Positions 48,431-58,226 of a stretch of 64,000 nt of DNA are shown piece by piece. The number at the start of each line of letters is the position of its first letter. Positions within the stretch are counted from its first letter, which is position 1. The DNA is from Pedococcus dokdonensis (GTDB lineage Bacteria > Actinomycetota > Actinomycetes > Actinomycetales > Dermatophilaceae): contig NZ_LT629711.1 in the NCBI RefSeq assembly GCF_900104525.1, positions 1,550,001 to 1,614,000 on the forward strand, read 5' to 3'. The notes beneath the pieces were generated by a model. It worked only from the letters and a program-made list of their open reading frames with translations, ran no database searches and was not told the DNA's origin. The position numbers and the translations under genes were made by a program.

Positions 48431-49245
48431 CCCTGCCCGGTCGCAGGCGTCCGGGGGGTGCTTCGCGGGCCGTGCAGGAGGACGCCGACGACGTCGAGCG
48501 TGGCGAGGTCGACCGCCGGGCGCACCGCGGCGGTCGGGGTGAGCCCACCGGGTGCGGTGTCGACGTCCTGCACCGTGCCGACCCGCAACCCGGCCGGGAA
48601 CGGCGAGCCCCCGACGCTGCCCAGCGTGGTGACCGGGTCGCCGACCGTCACCGAGCCGCGCTCGACGACGGTGAGGTTGAGCTGGCCCGCCGGGCGGTGC
48701 TGCGGGCCCCTGGCCCCGCTGCCGACGGAGCCCAGCGCGCCCGCCGCGCCGACCCGCACCCCGACCACCACGTCGGCGCTGCCCAGCAGCTGGACGTCAC
48801 AGGTCCACGGTGAGACCTCGACGACCCGCCCGACCAGGCCGTCAGCCGCGACGACCGACAGGTCGGCCCGCACCCCGTCCTTGGAGCCGACGTCGAGGGT
48901 CACGCGTTCGGGTCCCGCAGCGCCCTGGCGACCCACCCCGACCACCCGGGCCGGCAGGAAGGTGCTGCCCGCGAGGTCGGGGGCACCGGTGAGCCGCGCC
49001 AGCGCGGCGCCCTCGCGGGTCTGGGAGGCGAGCTGGTCGCGCAGCACGCCGGTGCGCGCGCCGGAGTCGTCGATGCCGTCGCGGTCGACCGCGGGCGCGA
49101 GGAACCGCTCGAGCGGCCCGAACGCCGCACCTCCCGCCGCTCGCAGCTGCGCCGCCCCGGGGGCCCCGGCGACGTCGAGCCCGATCAGCACGGCGGTCAG
49201 GGCCAGCAGCACCACCAGCAGCCGACGGCGGGAGGCGGACCGCAT
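48427..49245 (-). CDS. mreC: rod shape-determining protein MreC
   Basis: Membrane-anchored scaffold of the elongasome, 272 residues. One N-terminal span (LLVVLLALTAVLIGLDVAG) precedes a short helical segment and two beta domains with [31 protein letters not shown] and VTVGDPVTTLGSVGGSPFPAG. The coiled-coil part is shorter than in rods such as E. coli. It begins 14 nt after mreB. Confidence 0.94.
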   Translation of the reverse strand: MRSASRRRLLVVLLALTAVLIGLDVAGAPGAAQLRAAGGAAFGPLERFLAPAVDRDGIDDSGARTGVLRDQLASQTREGAALARLTGAPDLAGSTFLPARVVGVGRQGAAGPERVTLDVGSKDGVRADLSVVAADGLVGRVVEVSPWTCDVQLLGSADVVVGVRVGAAGALGSVGSGARGPQHRPAGQLNLTVVERGSVTVGDPVTTLGSVGGSPFPAGLRVGTVQDVDTAPGGLTPTAAVRPAVDLATLDVVGVLLHGPRSTPRTPATGQG

Positions 49246-49259
49246 CGGTCACCCGCCGA

Positions 49260-50297
49260 TCAGAACCGGCGGGTGTCGATGAGCACCCGCTCCAGCGTCG
49301 AGAACTCCTCCACGCACCGGCCCGAACCCCGGACGACGGCCCGCAACGGGTCGTCCGCGACGCGCACGGGCACGCCGAGCTCGTGGCGGAGCCGTTCGTC
49401 GAGCCCGCGCAGGAGCGCGCCTCCGCCGGTGAGGGTCACGCCGTTGTCGAGGATGTCGCCGGCCAGCTCGGGCGGGCAGACGTCGAGGGTCGCCCGCACC
49501 AGGTCGACGATCTGGAGCACCGGGCCCTCGATGGCGCGGCGGACCTCCTGGCTGGTGATCGTCACGGTCTTGGGCAGGCCGGTCACCAGGTCGCGCCCAC
49601 GCACCCGCGTGCTGGTCTCCTCGGCCAGCGGGAAGGCCGAGCCGGCCGCCACCTTGATGTCCTCGGCGCTGCGCTCCCCCAGCAGCAACGAGTACTCGCT
49701 CTTGACGTGCGCGATCACGGCCTCGTCGATCTCGTCCCCGCCGACCCGCACCGACCGGGCTGTGACGATGCCGCCGAGGCTGATCACCGCCACGTCGGTG
49801 GTGCCGCCCCCGATGTCGACGACCATCGACGCCGAGGTCTCGTTGACCGGCAGGTCGGCCCCGATCGCGGCGGCCATCGGCTCCTCGATGACGTAGACCC
49901 GGCGCGCGCCCGAGCGCACCGCCGCGTCCTCGAGGGCGCGCCGCTCCACCCCGGTGACCTCGCTCGGGACGCACACCACCATCCGCGGCCGGACCAGCCG
50001 GGACGGGCGGACCTGGTCGACGAAGAACCTCAGCATCTGCTCGGTCACGTCGGCGTCGGAGATCACGCCGTCGGCCAGCGGACGCACGGCCCGCACGTGC
50101 CCGGGCGTGCGTCCCAGCATCTCCTTGGCGCGCGCTCCCGCGGCGACCAGCCGACCCGTGCCGGCCTCGACCGCGACGACGGACGGCTCGTCGAGCACGA
50201 CGCCGCGACCGCGTTCGTAGACCAGGGTGTTGGCGGTGCCGAGGTCGATGGCCAGGTCCCTGCCCACCGACATCCAGCCGCGCCGCCCGCTCGTCAC
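49260..50297 (-). CDS. mreB: cell shape-determining protein MreB
   Basis: Bacterial actin that organises peptidoglycan insertion along the cell cylinder. The 345-residue protein has phosphate-1 IDLGTANTLVY, connect-1 and phosphate-2 VVDIGGGTTDVAVISLGG, and adenosine LTGGGALLRGLDERL. The start is GTG 50297 or ATG 50273; the second gives MSVGRDLAIDLG, closer to the family. Its presence with mreCD and PBP2 implies lateral wall growth, not the purely polar growth of mycobacteria, which lack MreB. Confidence 0.96.
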   Translation of the reverse strand: MTSGRRGWMSVGRDLAIDLGTANTLVYERGRGVVLDEPSVVAVEAGTGRLVAAGARAKEMLGRTPGHVRAVRPLADGVISDADVTEQMLRFFVDQVRPSRLVRPRMVVCVPSEVTGVERRALEDAAVRSGARRVYVIEEPMAAAIGADLPVNETSASMVVDIGGGTTDVAVISLGGIVTARSVRVGGDEIDEAVIAHVKSEYSLLLGERSAEDIKVAAGSAFPLAEETSTRVRGRDLVTGLPKTVTITSQEVRRAIEGPVLQIVDLVRATLDVCPPELAGDILDNGVTLTGGGALLRGLDERLRHELGVPVRVADDPLRAVVRGSGRCVEEFSTLERVLIDTRRF

Positions 50298-50458
50298 GCC
50301 GCGATGCTAGGTCGGCTCCAAGGTGGTTTCGGGGAGCCGCGCCCGGCCCGGTCCCCAACTGGTGCTGGTGTGACTGGAGTGACGGATGACCACGACCAGC
50401 CGCCGTCCTCGAGCGATCCGGGGGTCCGGGCCCGTCGGAGCGCTCAACGACCCGCGGG

Positions 50459-51733
50459 TCAGGCGGCCAGGGCGGCCGGCCGGGCCGGCTCGGGGGTATG
50501 CCGTGTGGGCAGGTCCGCGGGTCGGCGCATCGCCGCTCGCAGCCGCCAGGCCGCCAGGACGGCGACCAGGCTGATCACCACGTGGAGGCCGATGAAGGCG
50601 TTCCCCAGGCCGGCGCCGAGGATGACCCCGGCCACCAGCGGGCCGACGGCGGAGAAGCCGGTCTGCAGCGCCGTGAACATCCCGAGCGTGGTGCCGACCA
50701 GCCCCGAGGGCGCCAGGCTGGCGGTCAGCGGGTTGAGCACGGGGGCGTACATCGTCTCGCCGACGGCGAAGATCCCGAACGTCGTGACGAACAGCGCGGC
50801 CGACAGCTCCGGGGCGAGCGAGGCGGCGGCCAGCACCAGCCAGGACAGGGTCCAGATCGCACCCACCCCCATGAGGAGGGTGGCCGCGCTGCGCTGCGCG
50901 GTGAGCCGGACGACGAGCATCTGCAGGGCGATGATGACGACGCAGTTGACCGCAGCCGCGAGGCCGATCGTGGTCTCCTGCACGTGCAGCACGGTCAGGG
51001 CGTAGGCCGGCAGGCCGGACTCGAACTGCGCGTAGAACCCCAGCGCCAAGGTCACCGTGATCAGGGCGGTCCAGCGCAGCGCCGGGACCGCCCAGATCGC
51101 CCGCAGCGCGGCACGCGGGCTGGTCGACCCGAGGCCCTGGGCGCTGCCGCCGGGCTCGTCGACCGAGCCGACCGGCACACCCCAGCGCCGTGCGCCGGCG
51201 GCGACGAGGAGGACGCCGGAGACCAGGAAGCCCGCAGCGGCGGCCGCGAAGGCGGGCCACATGCCGGTGCTTCGGTCGAGGTCGACGACATAGCCGGCCG
51301 CGAACGCGCCGACCGCCATGCCGAGCGCCTGTCCGGTGAACTGCCACGCGAAGACCCGGCGCCGGTCAGCTCCGCCGACCCAGCGCAGCACCAGGACGGA
51401 CTGCGCCGGCCCGGCTGCGGTGATGCCCAGGCCGAACACGAACATGCCGACGAGGAACGACACCGGCCCGCCAGCCCAGATCAACGAGGCGGCGCCACCC
51501 GCGGCCACGACCTTGGCGCCGACGGCGACGGCGACCGGCGAGACACGGTCGGCCAGCCGCCCACCGACAGGGGCGGCGAGCAGCGCTCCGACCGAGAACA
51601 GGCTCGACGCGGCGGCCGCGACGAGCGAACCCCAGCCACGGGTGGTGGCGGCGTAGGCGTACTGGTAGGGCAGGACGGTGCCCCAGCCGAGCATGGCAAC
51701 GGCGGAGGCGAGGATGAGGAGGCGGGCGCGCAT
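50459..51733 (-). CDS. MFS transporter, probable MarR-controlled exporter
   Basis: Twelve-span major facilitator of 424 residues starting RARLLILASAVAMLGWGTVL. Loop 2-3 has LLAAPVGGRLADRVSPVAVA (motif A form), and the central loop is Pro/Gly/Ser-rich. The substrate is not predictable. It is divergent from the marR gene across 113 nt that holds AT-rich palindromes, the classic layout of a drug exporter repressed by its neighbour. The MFS/marR pair sits between ndk and mreB, genes usually adjacent in streptomycetes. Confidence 0.87.
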   Translation of the reverse strand: MRARLLILASAVAMLGWGTVLPYQYAYAATTRGWGSLVAAAASSLFSVGALLAAPVGGRLADRVSPVAVAVGAKVVAAGGAASLIWAGGPVSFLVGMFVFGLGITAAGPAQSVLVLRWVGGADRRRVFAWQFTGQALGMAVGAFAAGYVVDLDRSTGMWPAFAAAAAGFLVSGVLLVAAGARRWGVPVGSVDEPGGSAQGLGSTSPRAALRAIWAVPALRWTALITVTLALGFYAQFESGLPAYALTVLHVQETTIGLAAAVNCVVIIALQMLVVRLTAQRSAATLLMGVGAIWTLSWLVLAAASLAPELSAALFVTTFGIFAVGETMYAPVLNPLTASLAPSGLVGTTLGMFTALQTGFSAVGPLVAGVILGAGLGNAFIGLHVVISLVAVLAAWRLRAAMRRPADLPTRHTPEPARPAALAA

Positions 51734-51846
51734 GGGGAGTCCAACGGTTCTTCGAGTCCGAATATTTCGATTTCGAAATCTTAGCAGTCGAAGACTTCTC
51801 GCGCGAAGACTTATCCGCCGAAGCCCTGGCGTGCCAAGATGACCGC
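51734..51846. promoter_or_regulatory. Divergent promoter/operator region, MFS and marR
   Basis: This gap is much more AT-rich than its surroundings. It contains the perfect 12-bp palindrome gatttcgaaatc (51769-51780) and two direct copies of cgaagactt further right. The palindrome has the size and AT-rich character of MarR operators and lies between the two starts. Binding by the adjacent MarR protein is inference. I cannot assign -10 and -35 boxes with confidence. Confidence 0.65.
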
Positions 51847-52368
51847 ATGCCGCCCCGGGGCAAGCGAGCGCAGAGCGCCAAGGAGCAGTACCAGGAAGCT
51901 GTTGCGACCTACGTCGCAGCGGGCGGCGACGAGTCCGTGCAGCGGGTCATCACCGCTGTGAACTCGATGAGCCGCAAGCTCGAGCAGTGGTACACCCGCC
52001 AGCTCGTCGACCTCGACCTCTCCCACGGTGAGTGGTCCGTCGTGGCCCAGCTCGCGACGGCCGACGGCACGCCGATGACCCCGAGCCGGCTCGCCGACGC
52101 CAGCAACGTCGCGGCGTCGTCGATGACGCACCGGCTCGACAAGATGACCGAGCGCGGTCTGGTGCGCCGCTCCCCCGACCCCGACAACCGCACCCGCGTG
52201 CTCGTGGAGCTCACCGACCAGGGCTGGGAGCTGTTCGGGGCCGCCGTGCGCGAGGCCAACGTGGTCGAGTCCGACGTCCTTGCGGGCCTGACCCGCAAGG
52301 AGCGCGGCCAGCTGGCCGCGCTCCTCGAAGTGGTGATCAGCAGCCTCGACGACCTGGAGACGACCTAG
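51847..52368 (+). CDS. MarR-family transcriptional regulator
   Basis: Winged-helix regulator of 173 residues. LDLSHGEWSVVAQLATADG, TPSRLADASNVAASSMTHRL (recognition helix) and LVRRSPDPDNRTRVLVELTD (the wing with the conserved DxRxxxVxLT) are typical. It is divergent from the MFS exporter and probably represses it until a phenolic or drug ligand binds. The basic N-terminus (PPRGKRAQSAKEQ) is unusual but short. Confidence 0.92.
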   Translation: MPPRGKRAQSAKEQYQEAVATYVAAGGDESVQRVITAVNSMSRKLEQWYTRQLVDLDLSHGEWSVVAQLATADGTPMTPSRLADASNVAASSMTHRLDKMTERGLVRRSPDPDNRTRVLVELTDQGWELFGAAVREANVVESDVLAGLTRKERGQLAALLEVVISSLDDLETT

Positions 52369-52398
52369 CTCCCCGGGCTCGGGCGGTCTGCCGCTGGG

Positions 52399-52827
52399 TC
52401 AGAGGTTCGGGAACCAGATCGCGATCTCGCGCGCCGCCGACTCCGGGGAGTCGGAGCCGTGCACGATGTTCTCCTGCACCTTCTTGCCCCAGTCACGGCC
52501 GAGGTCGCCGCGGATCGTGCCGGGCAGCGCTGCCGTCGGGTCGGTCGCGCCGGCCAGCGCCCGGAACCCCTCGATGCAGCGGTTGCCCTCGATGACGACC
52601 GCGGTGACCGGTCCGCTCGACATGAACTCGACCAGCGGCTCGTAGAACGGCTTGCCCTCGTGCTCGGCGTAGTGCTCGGCGAGCTGCTCGCGGGTGGGGG
52701 TGGTCACGGCGAGGGCCGCGAGCGTGTAGCCCTTCGCCTCGATGCGGCGCAGGACCTCGCCGGAGAGGCCGCGGGCGAACCCGTCGGGCTTGACCAGGAC
52801 AAGGGAACGTTCGGTCTGAGTCGTCAC
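52399..52827 (-). CDS. ndk: nucleoside diphosphate kinase
   Basis: Transfers the gamma-phosphate from ATP to nucleoside diphosphates via a phosphohistidine. The 142-residue protein has SLVLVKPDGFARGLSGEVLR, MSSGPVTAVVIEG, TIRGDLG and the active-site histidine in ENIVHGSDSPESA. GTG 52827 is chosen. It is the last gene of the ileS-folC-DUF4233-ndk run common in actinobacteria; the 109 nt upstream shows no gene. Confidence 0.95.
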   Translation of the reverse strand: MTTQTERSLVLVKPDGFARGLSGEVLRRIEAKGYTLAALAVTTPTREQLAEHYAEHEGKPFYEPLVEFMSSGPVTAVVIEGNRCIEGFRALAGATDPTAALPGTIRGDLGRDWGKKVQENIVHGSDSPESAAREIAIWFPNL

Positions 52828-52936
52828 GACGGGCAGCCTACCCAGCAGCCCGGGCGCCAGCGTCACCGTGTGCGACGAGCGACGGCAGCCGACCCGGTCC
52901 TTGCGCGGTGGGCCCGGCTGCCCCTCGTCGCCCTGG

Positions 52937-53332
52937 CTACCCGGACGCGGCGTCGGCGCGCTGCCGGGCCGCGACCTGGTCCTCGACCCGGCGACACAGC
53001 ACCAGCGAGCCGACCCACAGCGCCAGGAAGATGACCCCCACGCCGATCATGGCGGGGACGACCACGGCGCTGACGAAGGTGAGCACCTGGATCAGCCACC
53101 CGAGGGTGACCCCCCAGGGCCGACGCATCGCTCCGGCGGCCAGGAAGCACAGCACGGCCAGGCCCACGCCGGTCCACAGCCAGGCGTGGCTGCGGTCGTC
53201 ACCCTCGGCGCTGGCGATCCCGCGCGCGACCAGTGCCCCGAGGAACACCACCACGCCCTGGCTGGCCAGCACGGTGGCCAGCATCCGCCAGGTGAACTTG
53301 CCGAGCGAGCCGTAGAAGACGATCCCCCTCAT
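52937..53332 (-). CDS. DUF4233 membrane protein
   Basis: Four-span membrane protein of 131 residues in an actinobacterial family of unknown function: LATVLASQGVVVFLGALVAR, then LGWLIQVLTFVSAVVVPAMI and the final VGVIFLALWVGSLVL. It nearly always lies between folC and ndk, as here. ATG 53332 overlaps the stop of a 29-codon membrane ORF (ATGA), so the two are coupled. Confidence 0.87.
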   Translation of the reverse strand: MRGIVFYGSLGKFTWRMLATVLASQGVVVFLGALVARGIASAEGDDRSHAWLWTGVGLAVLCFLAAGAMRRPWGVTLGWLIQVLTFVSAVVVPAMIGVGVIFLALWVGSLVLCRRVEDQVAARQRADAASG

Positions 53333-53418
53333 CGACCGCCCCGCCCCGAGTCGCGGAACCTCGTGAGCAGCCAGAACGCGACGGCCACCACGAGCACGAG
53401 GACGATCACCTTTCCCAT
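53329..53418 (-). CDS. Small single-span membrane peptide, 29 residues
   Basis: An ATG at 53418 opens a frame of 29 codons: MGKVIVLVLVVAVAFWLLTR followed by FRDSGRGGR and a TGA that overlaps the DUF4233 ATG as ATGA. The first 18 residues are one membrane span and the tail is positively charged, so an N-out, C-in or tail-anchored orientation is likely. The upstream sequence lacks a clear Shine-Dalgarno box. The coupling and membrane character argue for a real gene, though its size leaves doubt. Confidence 0.55.
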   Translation of the reverse strand: MGKVIVLVLVVAVAFWLLTRFRDSGRGGR

Positions 53419-53445
53419 GGGTCGAGGGTATGCCGTGCGGCTGGG

Positions 53446-54840
53446 TCAGACGTCGGTGGTGCCGAGGAGCATCCGCACCTCGGCGGCCGTGGTGACCGAG
53501 CCGGTGGCGACGACTCCTCCGCCGACCCCTCCCTCGTCGGCGAGCCCGGCGGCCGTGTCGAGCGCGTCGGGGAGGTCCTGGACCACCGTGACGCGGTCCT
53601 CGCCGAAGATCTCCGCCGCCAGCTCACCGAGCTCGTCGGGCCGCATCGCGCGCGGCGAGGTGGTCCGTGACACCACGACGTGGTCGAGCACCGGCTCGAG
53701 GATCTCGAGCATCTCGGTGGCGTCCTTGTCCTTGAGGATCGCGACGACACCGACGATGCGGGCGAAGTTGAACGAGTCCTCGAGCGCGGCCCGCAGCGCG
53801 ATCGCCCCGCCCGGGTTGTGGGCGGCGTCGACGAGCACGGTGGGCGAACGACGGACGATCTCCAGCCGGCCGGGCGAGGTGACCGACCCGATGCCCGCGC
53901 GCACCAGGTCGGGGTCGAGGCGCTGCTCCCCACCACCGAGGAACGCCTCGACGGCGGCGATCGCCAGCACCGCGTTGTGCGCCTGGTGGGCGCCGTGCAG
54001 CGGCAGCAGGAGGTCCTCGTAGTCGCCGCCGAGGCCGCGGACCGAGATCTGCTGCCCGCCGACGGCGACGTCCCGGGTCAGCAGGCCGAAGTCGTTGCCC
54101 TCCAGCGCGATCCGCGCGCCGACGGACTCGGCCCGTTCGGCCATGATCTCGGTGACCTCGGGCTCCTGCACGCCGATCACGGCCAGCGCGTCAGACTTGA
54201 TGATCCCCGACTTCTCGTCGGCGATCTGCTCCACGGTGTCGCCGAGCATCCGGGTGTGGTCGAGGCTCACCGGGGTCACCACGGCGACCTGGCCGTCCGC
54301 GACGTTGGTCGCGTCCCAGGCCCCGCCCAGCCCGACCTCGACGACGGCGACGTCCACCGGGGCGTCGGCGAACGCGGCATACGCGATGGCCACGAGCATC
54401 TGGAAGTAGTTCATCCGCGGCCGGCCGGCCTCGGCCGACTGGGCGTCGACGATCTCGACGAACGGCAGCACCTCGTCGTAGGCGGCGATGAACTTCTCCG
54501 GGCTGATCGGCTCACCGGACAGCGTGATCCGCTCGCGCATCGAGTGCAGGTGCGGAGAGGTGAACCGGCCGGTCTTCAGCCCCGCCTCGCGCAGGAGGGA
54601 GTCGATGATCCGCGTCGTCGACGTCTTGCCGTTGGTGCCGGTGAGGTGGATGACCGGGTAGTTGCGCTGGGGGTCGCCGAGCAGGTCCATCACGGCACGG
54701 ATCTGGTCGAGCGACGGCTCGATGTCGGTCTCGGGCGCGCGGGCGTCGATGGCCTCCTCGACCTCGCGCAGCCGCTTCACCACCTCGAGATTGTGCGCGG
54801 CCTCGCGCTGGGCGGCGTCAGGGCGTCCACTGGGGGCCAT
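53446..54840 (-). CDS. folC: bifunctional folylpolyglutamate/dihydrofolate synthase
   Basis: Mur-ligase-type enzyme of 464 residues that adds glutamate to folates. IHLTGTNGKTSTTRIIDSLL is the P-loop, FTSPHLHSMRERI and VVEVGLGGAWDATN are family signatures, and LVDAAHNPGGAIAL marks the C-terminal domain. ATG 54840 shares one base with the ileS stop (TGATG). It supplies the folate pathway used by ThyA and FolA, encoded 23 kb away. Confidence 0.96.
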   Translation of the reverse strand: MAPSGRPDAAQREAAHNLEVVKRLREVEEAIDARAPETDIEPSLDQIRAVMDLLGDPQRNYPVIHLTGTNGKTSTTRIIDSLLREAGLKTGRFTSPHLHSMRERITLSGEPISPEKFIAAYDEVLPFVEIVDAQSAEAGRPRMNYFQMLVAIAYAAFADAPVDVAVVEVGLGGAWDATNVADGQVAVVTPVSLDHTRMLGDTVEQIADEKSGIIKSDALAVIGVQEPEVTEIMAERAESVGARIALEGNDFGLLTRDVAVGGQQISVRGLGGDYEDLLLPLHGAHQAHNAVLAIAAVEAFLGGGEQRLDPDLVRAGIGSVTSPGRLEIVRRSPTVLVDAAHNPGGAIALRAALEDSFNFARIVGVVAILKDKDATEMLEILEPVLDHVVVSRTTSPRAMRPDELGELAAEIFGEDRVTVVQDLPDALDTAAGLADEGGVGGGVVATGSVTTAAEVRMLLGTTDV

Positions 54841-57800
54841 CAGAGCCTCATCACCTTGATGCGGACCGCTTCGCCGTCGCCGACGGTCGCGCTCACGACG
54901 TCGGCGCGCTCGGGCAGCGCATCCAGCTGTGGCGCCGAGCCGAACTGGCCGGCCAGCGTCTCCTCGACGATCAGGGTCTGGTGGGCCACCGTCGCCTCCC
55001 AGACCGCCTGGGAGCCGGTGACCGTCAACGAGATCCGGTCGGACACGTCGAGCCCACCGTCACGCCGAGCCTGCTGGACAGCACGGACGATGTCGCGGGC
55101 CAGCCCTTCCTGCGCCAGCTCTGGCGTCACCTCGGTGTCGAGGACGACGAAGCCACCTCCGGGCAGCATCGCGGTCGCGGTGCTCCCGGACTGCGAGTCG
55201 GAGTCGACCACGGTCTCCAGGGCGTACTCGCCCTCCACGAGGTCTAGACCACCGGCCGTGACCGTGCCGTCCGGCCCGACCGACCAGTCTCCCGACTTGC
55301 TGCCCTTGATCGCGAGCTGCACGTCGCGGCCCAGCCGTGGACCGGCTGCCCGCGCGTTCACCGTGAGGCGCTGGGAGATGCCGAAGTCGGCCTCGCTGGC
55401 GTCACTGATGTCACGCAGGGTGACCGTGCGGACATTGACCTCGTCGGCGACGATGGCACCGAAGTCCTTGAGGGACAACGCATCCGGCACCACGACCGTG
55501 AGGTCCTGCAGCGGCAGCCGCACCCGCAGGCCCGACGCCTTGCGCAGCGAGGACGCCACCGAGCAGACGTCGCGCACCCGGTCCATCGCCGCGACCAGCG
55601 CGTCGTCGGCCGGCAGGTCGGACGCCTCGGGCCAGTCGGTGAGGTGCACGGAGCGGCCTCCGGTGAGCCCACGCCATACCTCCTCCGTGAGCAGCGGGAG
55701 GAGCGGCGCGGTCACCCGGCACAGCACCTCGAGCGCGGTGTAGAGCGTGTCGAACGCCTGCTGTGCGCCGCCCGCTCCCCTCGCCTCGTCGGCACCGGAC
55801 CCGGTGCCGGACCCGGTGTCCCAGAACCGCTCGCGGGACCGCCGCACGTACCAGTTCGTCAGCACGTCGAGGAAGCCGCGCGTCGTCTCGCACGCCGAGG
55901 CCACCTCGTAACCGTCGAGCTGGGTGGTCATGGTCTCGACATACTGGCGCAGCTTGGCCAGCAGGTAGCGGTCGAGCGGGTCGGTCGACGCCGTCGACCA
56001 CTTCGCCTCGTAGCCGCTGCCGCCACCCTCGCTGCTTCCACCACCGAAAGCGTTGGCGTACAACGAGAAGAAGTACCAGGTGTTCCAGAGCGGGATGATC
56101 ACCTGGCGCACGCCGTCGCGGATCCCCTGCTCCGTGACGATCAGGTTGCCACCGCGCAGGATCGGGCTGCCCATGAGGAACCAGCGCATCGCGTCGGCGC
56201 CGTCGCGGTCGAACACCTCGCGCACGTCGGGGTAGTTGCGCAGCGACTTCGACATCTTCTGACCGTCGGAGCCCAGCACGATCCCGTGGCAGATCACCGA
56301 GCTGAACGCCGGCCGGTCGAAGAGCGCCGTCGAGAGGATGTGCAGCATGTAGAACCAGCCGCGGGTCTGCCCGATGTACTCGACGATGAAGTCGGCCGGG
56401 AAGTGGTGCTCGAACCACTCGGCGCTCTCGAACGGGTAGTGCACCTGCGCGTAGCTCATCGACCCTGAGTCGAACCACACGTCGAGGACGTCCTCGACCC
56501 GGCGCATGGTGGACCGGCCGGTCGGGTCGTCCGGGTTCGGACGGGTGAGCTGGTCGACGAACGGCCGGTGCAGGTCGACCTCTCCGTCGGTGCTGCGCGG
56601 CAGCCGACCGAAGTCGCGCTCGAGCTCCTCGAACGAGCCGTAGACGTCGATCCGCGGGTACTGCGGGTCGTCCGACCGCCAGACCGGCACCGGGCTGCCC
56701 CAGAACCGGTTGCGGGTGATCGACCAGTCACGGGCGTTGTCGAGCCACTTGCCGAACTGGCCGTTCTTGATGTGGTCGGGGGTCCAGTCGATCTGCTCGT
56801 TGAGCTCGAGCATCCGGTCCTTGAACTTGGTGACCTCGACGAACCAGCTCGACACCGCCTTGTAGATCAGCGGCTGCCGGCACCGCCAGCAGTGCGGGTA
56901 GGAGTGGTCGTAGGTCTCGCGACGCACCAGCACGGTGCCCTCGGTCACCGCGCCCCGGTCACCCTCCCCGCGCGTGGCGGCCTTGAGGTGGTCGATGATC
57001 GGCAGGTTCGCGTCGAAGACGAGCATGCCCTCGTACTCCGCCACCGGGAAGGTGAAACAGCCGTCCGGACCGACGGGCATCACCGGCTCGATGCCCTCCC
57101 GGTCGGTGACCACCTTGTCGTCCTCACCGAAGGCGCCGGCGCTGTGCACCAGCCCGGTGCCGTCGGAGGTCGTGACGAAGTCGGCCTCGACGACGCGGTG
57201 GGCGTTCTCGTGGCCCTCGTAGTAGCTGAACGGCGGCGTGTAGGAGCGGCCGAGCAGGTCCTTGCCCTTGAGCCGCTCGACGACGTGTGCCTCGACATCG
57301 GCCTTGGGGTCGCCGAACAGGTCGCGGGCGTAGGTGGGGAGCCGCTCCGCGCCGATCACGTAGCGCTCGGTGCGGCCGGTCGGCACGTCCGACTCGACCA
57401 CGACGTAGTCGATGTCGGGATGGACCATCACCGCCAGGTTGGACGGCAGGGTCCAGGGCGTCGTCGTCCAGACCAGCGCCAGCTCGCCTGTGGACAGCCG
57501 CACGCCGACGGTGACGGCCGGGTCCTGGCGCATCTGGTAGACGTCGTCGTCCATCCGGAGCTCGTGGTTGGACAGCGGCGTCTGGTCGTTCCAGCAGTAG
57601 GGCAGGACGCGGAAGCCCTCGTAGATCAGCCCCTTGTCGTACAGCGACTTGAACGCCCAGATGACCGACTCCATGTAGTCGGGGTTGAGCGTCTTGTAGT
57701 CGTGGTCGAAGTCGACCCAGCGGGCCTGGCGGGTGACGTAGTCGCGCCACTCCGCGGTATAGCGCAGCACCGACTCGCGGCACTTGGCGTTGAACTCCTC

Positions 57801-58217
57801 GATGCCGATCTCGAGGATCTCGTCCTTGGTCTTGATGCCGAGCTGGGCCATCGCCTCGAGTTCCGCGGGCAGGCCGTGGGTGTCCCAGCCGAACCGCCGC
57901 TCCACCCGGCGGCCCCGCATCGTCTGGTAGCGCGGGATCAGGTCCTTGACGTAGCCGGTGAGCAGGTGGCCGTAGTGCGGCAGCCCGTTGGCGAACGGCG
58001 GGCCGTCGTAGAAGACGAACTCGTTGTCGCCGTTCGTGCCGGCCGACCGGTTCTCCACCGAGGCGATGAAGGTGCCGTCCTCGTCCCAGTACCTGAGGAT
58101 GCGCTCCTCGATCTCCGGGAAGCGCGGCGAGGCGGGCACGCCCGAAGGAGCCGGGGTGCCCGAACTGCCCGACGTCCCGGGCGGCTGGCTGGCGCTGGAG
58201 ACCTTGGGGTAGGTCAT
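54840..58217 (-). CDS. ileS: isoleucyl-tRNA synthetase
   Basis: Charges tRNA-Ile. The 1125-residue enzyme has [15 protein letters not shown] (HIGH as HYGH) and [12 protein letters not shown], an editing domain with [13 protein letters not shown], and a long C-terminal anticodon region. The length, HYGH form and absence of a C-terminal zinc finger indicate the eukaryote-like type 2 IleRS, which in several bacteria is insensitive to mupirocin; resistance here is inference. A Gly/Ser/Ala-rich insert lies near residues 800-810. A T-box leader precedes the ATG at 58217. Confidence 0.97.
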   Translation of the reverse strand: MTYPKVSSASQPPGTSGSSGTPAPSGVPASPRFPEIEERILRYWDEDGTFIASVENRSAGTNGDNEFVFYDGPPFANGLPHYGHLLTGYVKDLIPRYQTMRGRRVERRFGWDTHGLPAELEAMAQLGIKTKDEILEIGIEEFNAKCRESVLRYTAEWRDYVTRQARWVDFDHDYKTLNPDYMESVIWAFKSLYDKGLIYEGFRVLPYCWNDQTPLSNHELRMDDDVYQMRQDPAVTVGVRLSTGELALVWTTTPWTLPSNLAVMVHPDIDYVVVESDVPTGRTERYVIGAERLPTYARDLFGDPKADVEAHVVERLKGKDLLGRSYTPPFSYYEGHENAHRVVEADFVTTSDGTGLVHSAGAFGEDDKVVTDREGIEPVMPVGPDGCFTFPVAEYEGMLVFDANLPIIDHLKAATRGEGDRGAVTEGTVLVRRETYDHSYPHCWRCRQPLIYKAVSSWFVEVTKFKDRMLELNEQIDWTPDHIKNGQFGKWLDNARDWSITRNRFWGSPVPVWRSDDPQYPRIDVYGSFEELERDFGRLPRSTDGEVDLHRPFVDQLTRPNPDDPTGRSTMRRVEDVLDVWFDSGSMSYAQVHYPFESAEWFEHHFPADFIVEYIGQTRGWFYMLHILSTALFDRPAFSSVICHGIVLGSDGQKMSKSLRNYPDVREVFDRDGADAMRWFLMGSPILRGGNLIVTEQGIRDGVRQVIIPLWNTWYFFSLYANAFGGGSSEGGGSGYEAKWSTASTDPLDRYLLAKLRQYVETMTTQLDGYEVASACETTRGFLDVLTNWYVRRSRERFWDTGSGTGSGADEARGAGGAQQAFDTLYTALEVLCRVTAPLLPLLTEEVWRGLTGGRSVHLTDWPEASDLPADDALVAAMDRVRDVCSVASSLRKASGLRVRLPLQDLTVVVPDALSLKDFGAIVADEVNVRTVTLRDISDASEADFGISQRLTVNARAAGPRLGRDVQLAIKGSKSGDWSVGPDGTVTAGGLDLVEGEYALETVVDSDSQSGSTATAMLPGGGFVVLDTEVTPELAQEGLARDIVRAVQQARRDGGLDVSDRISLTVTGSQAVWEATVAHQTLIVEETLAGQFGSAPQLDALPERADVVSATVGDGEAVRIKVMRL

Positions 58218-58226
58218 GGTTCGGCG

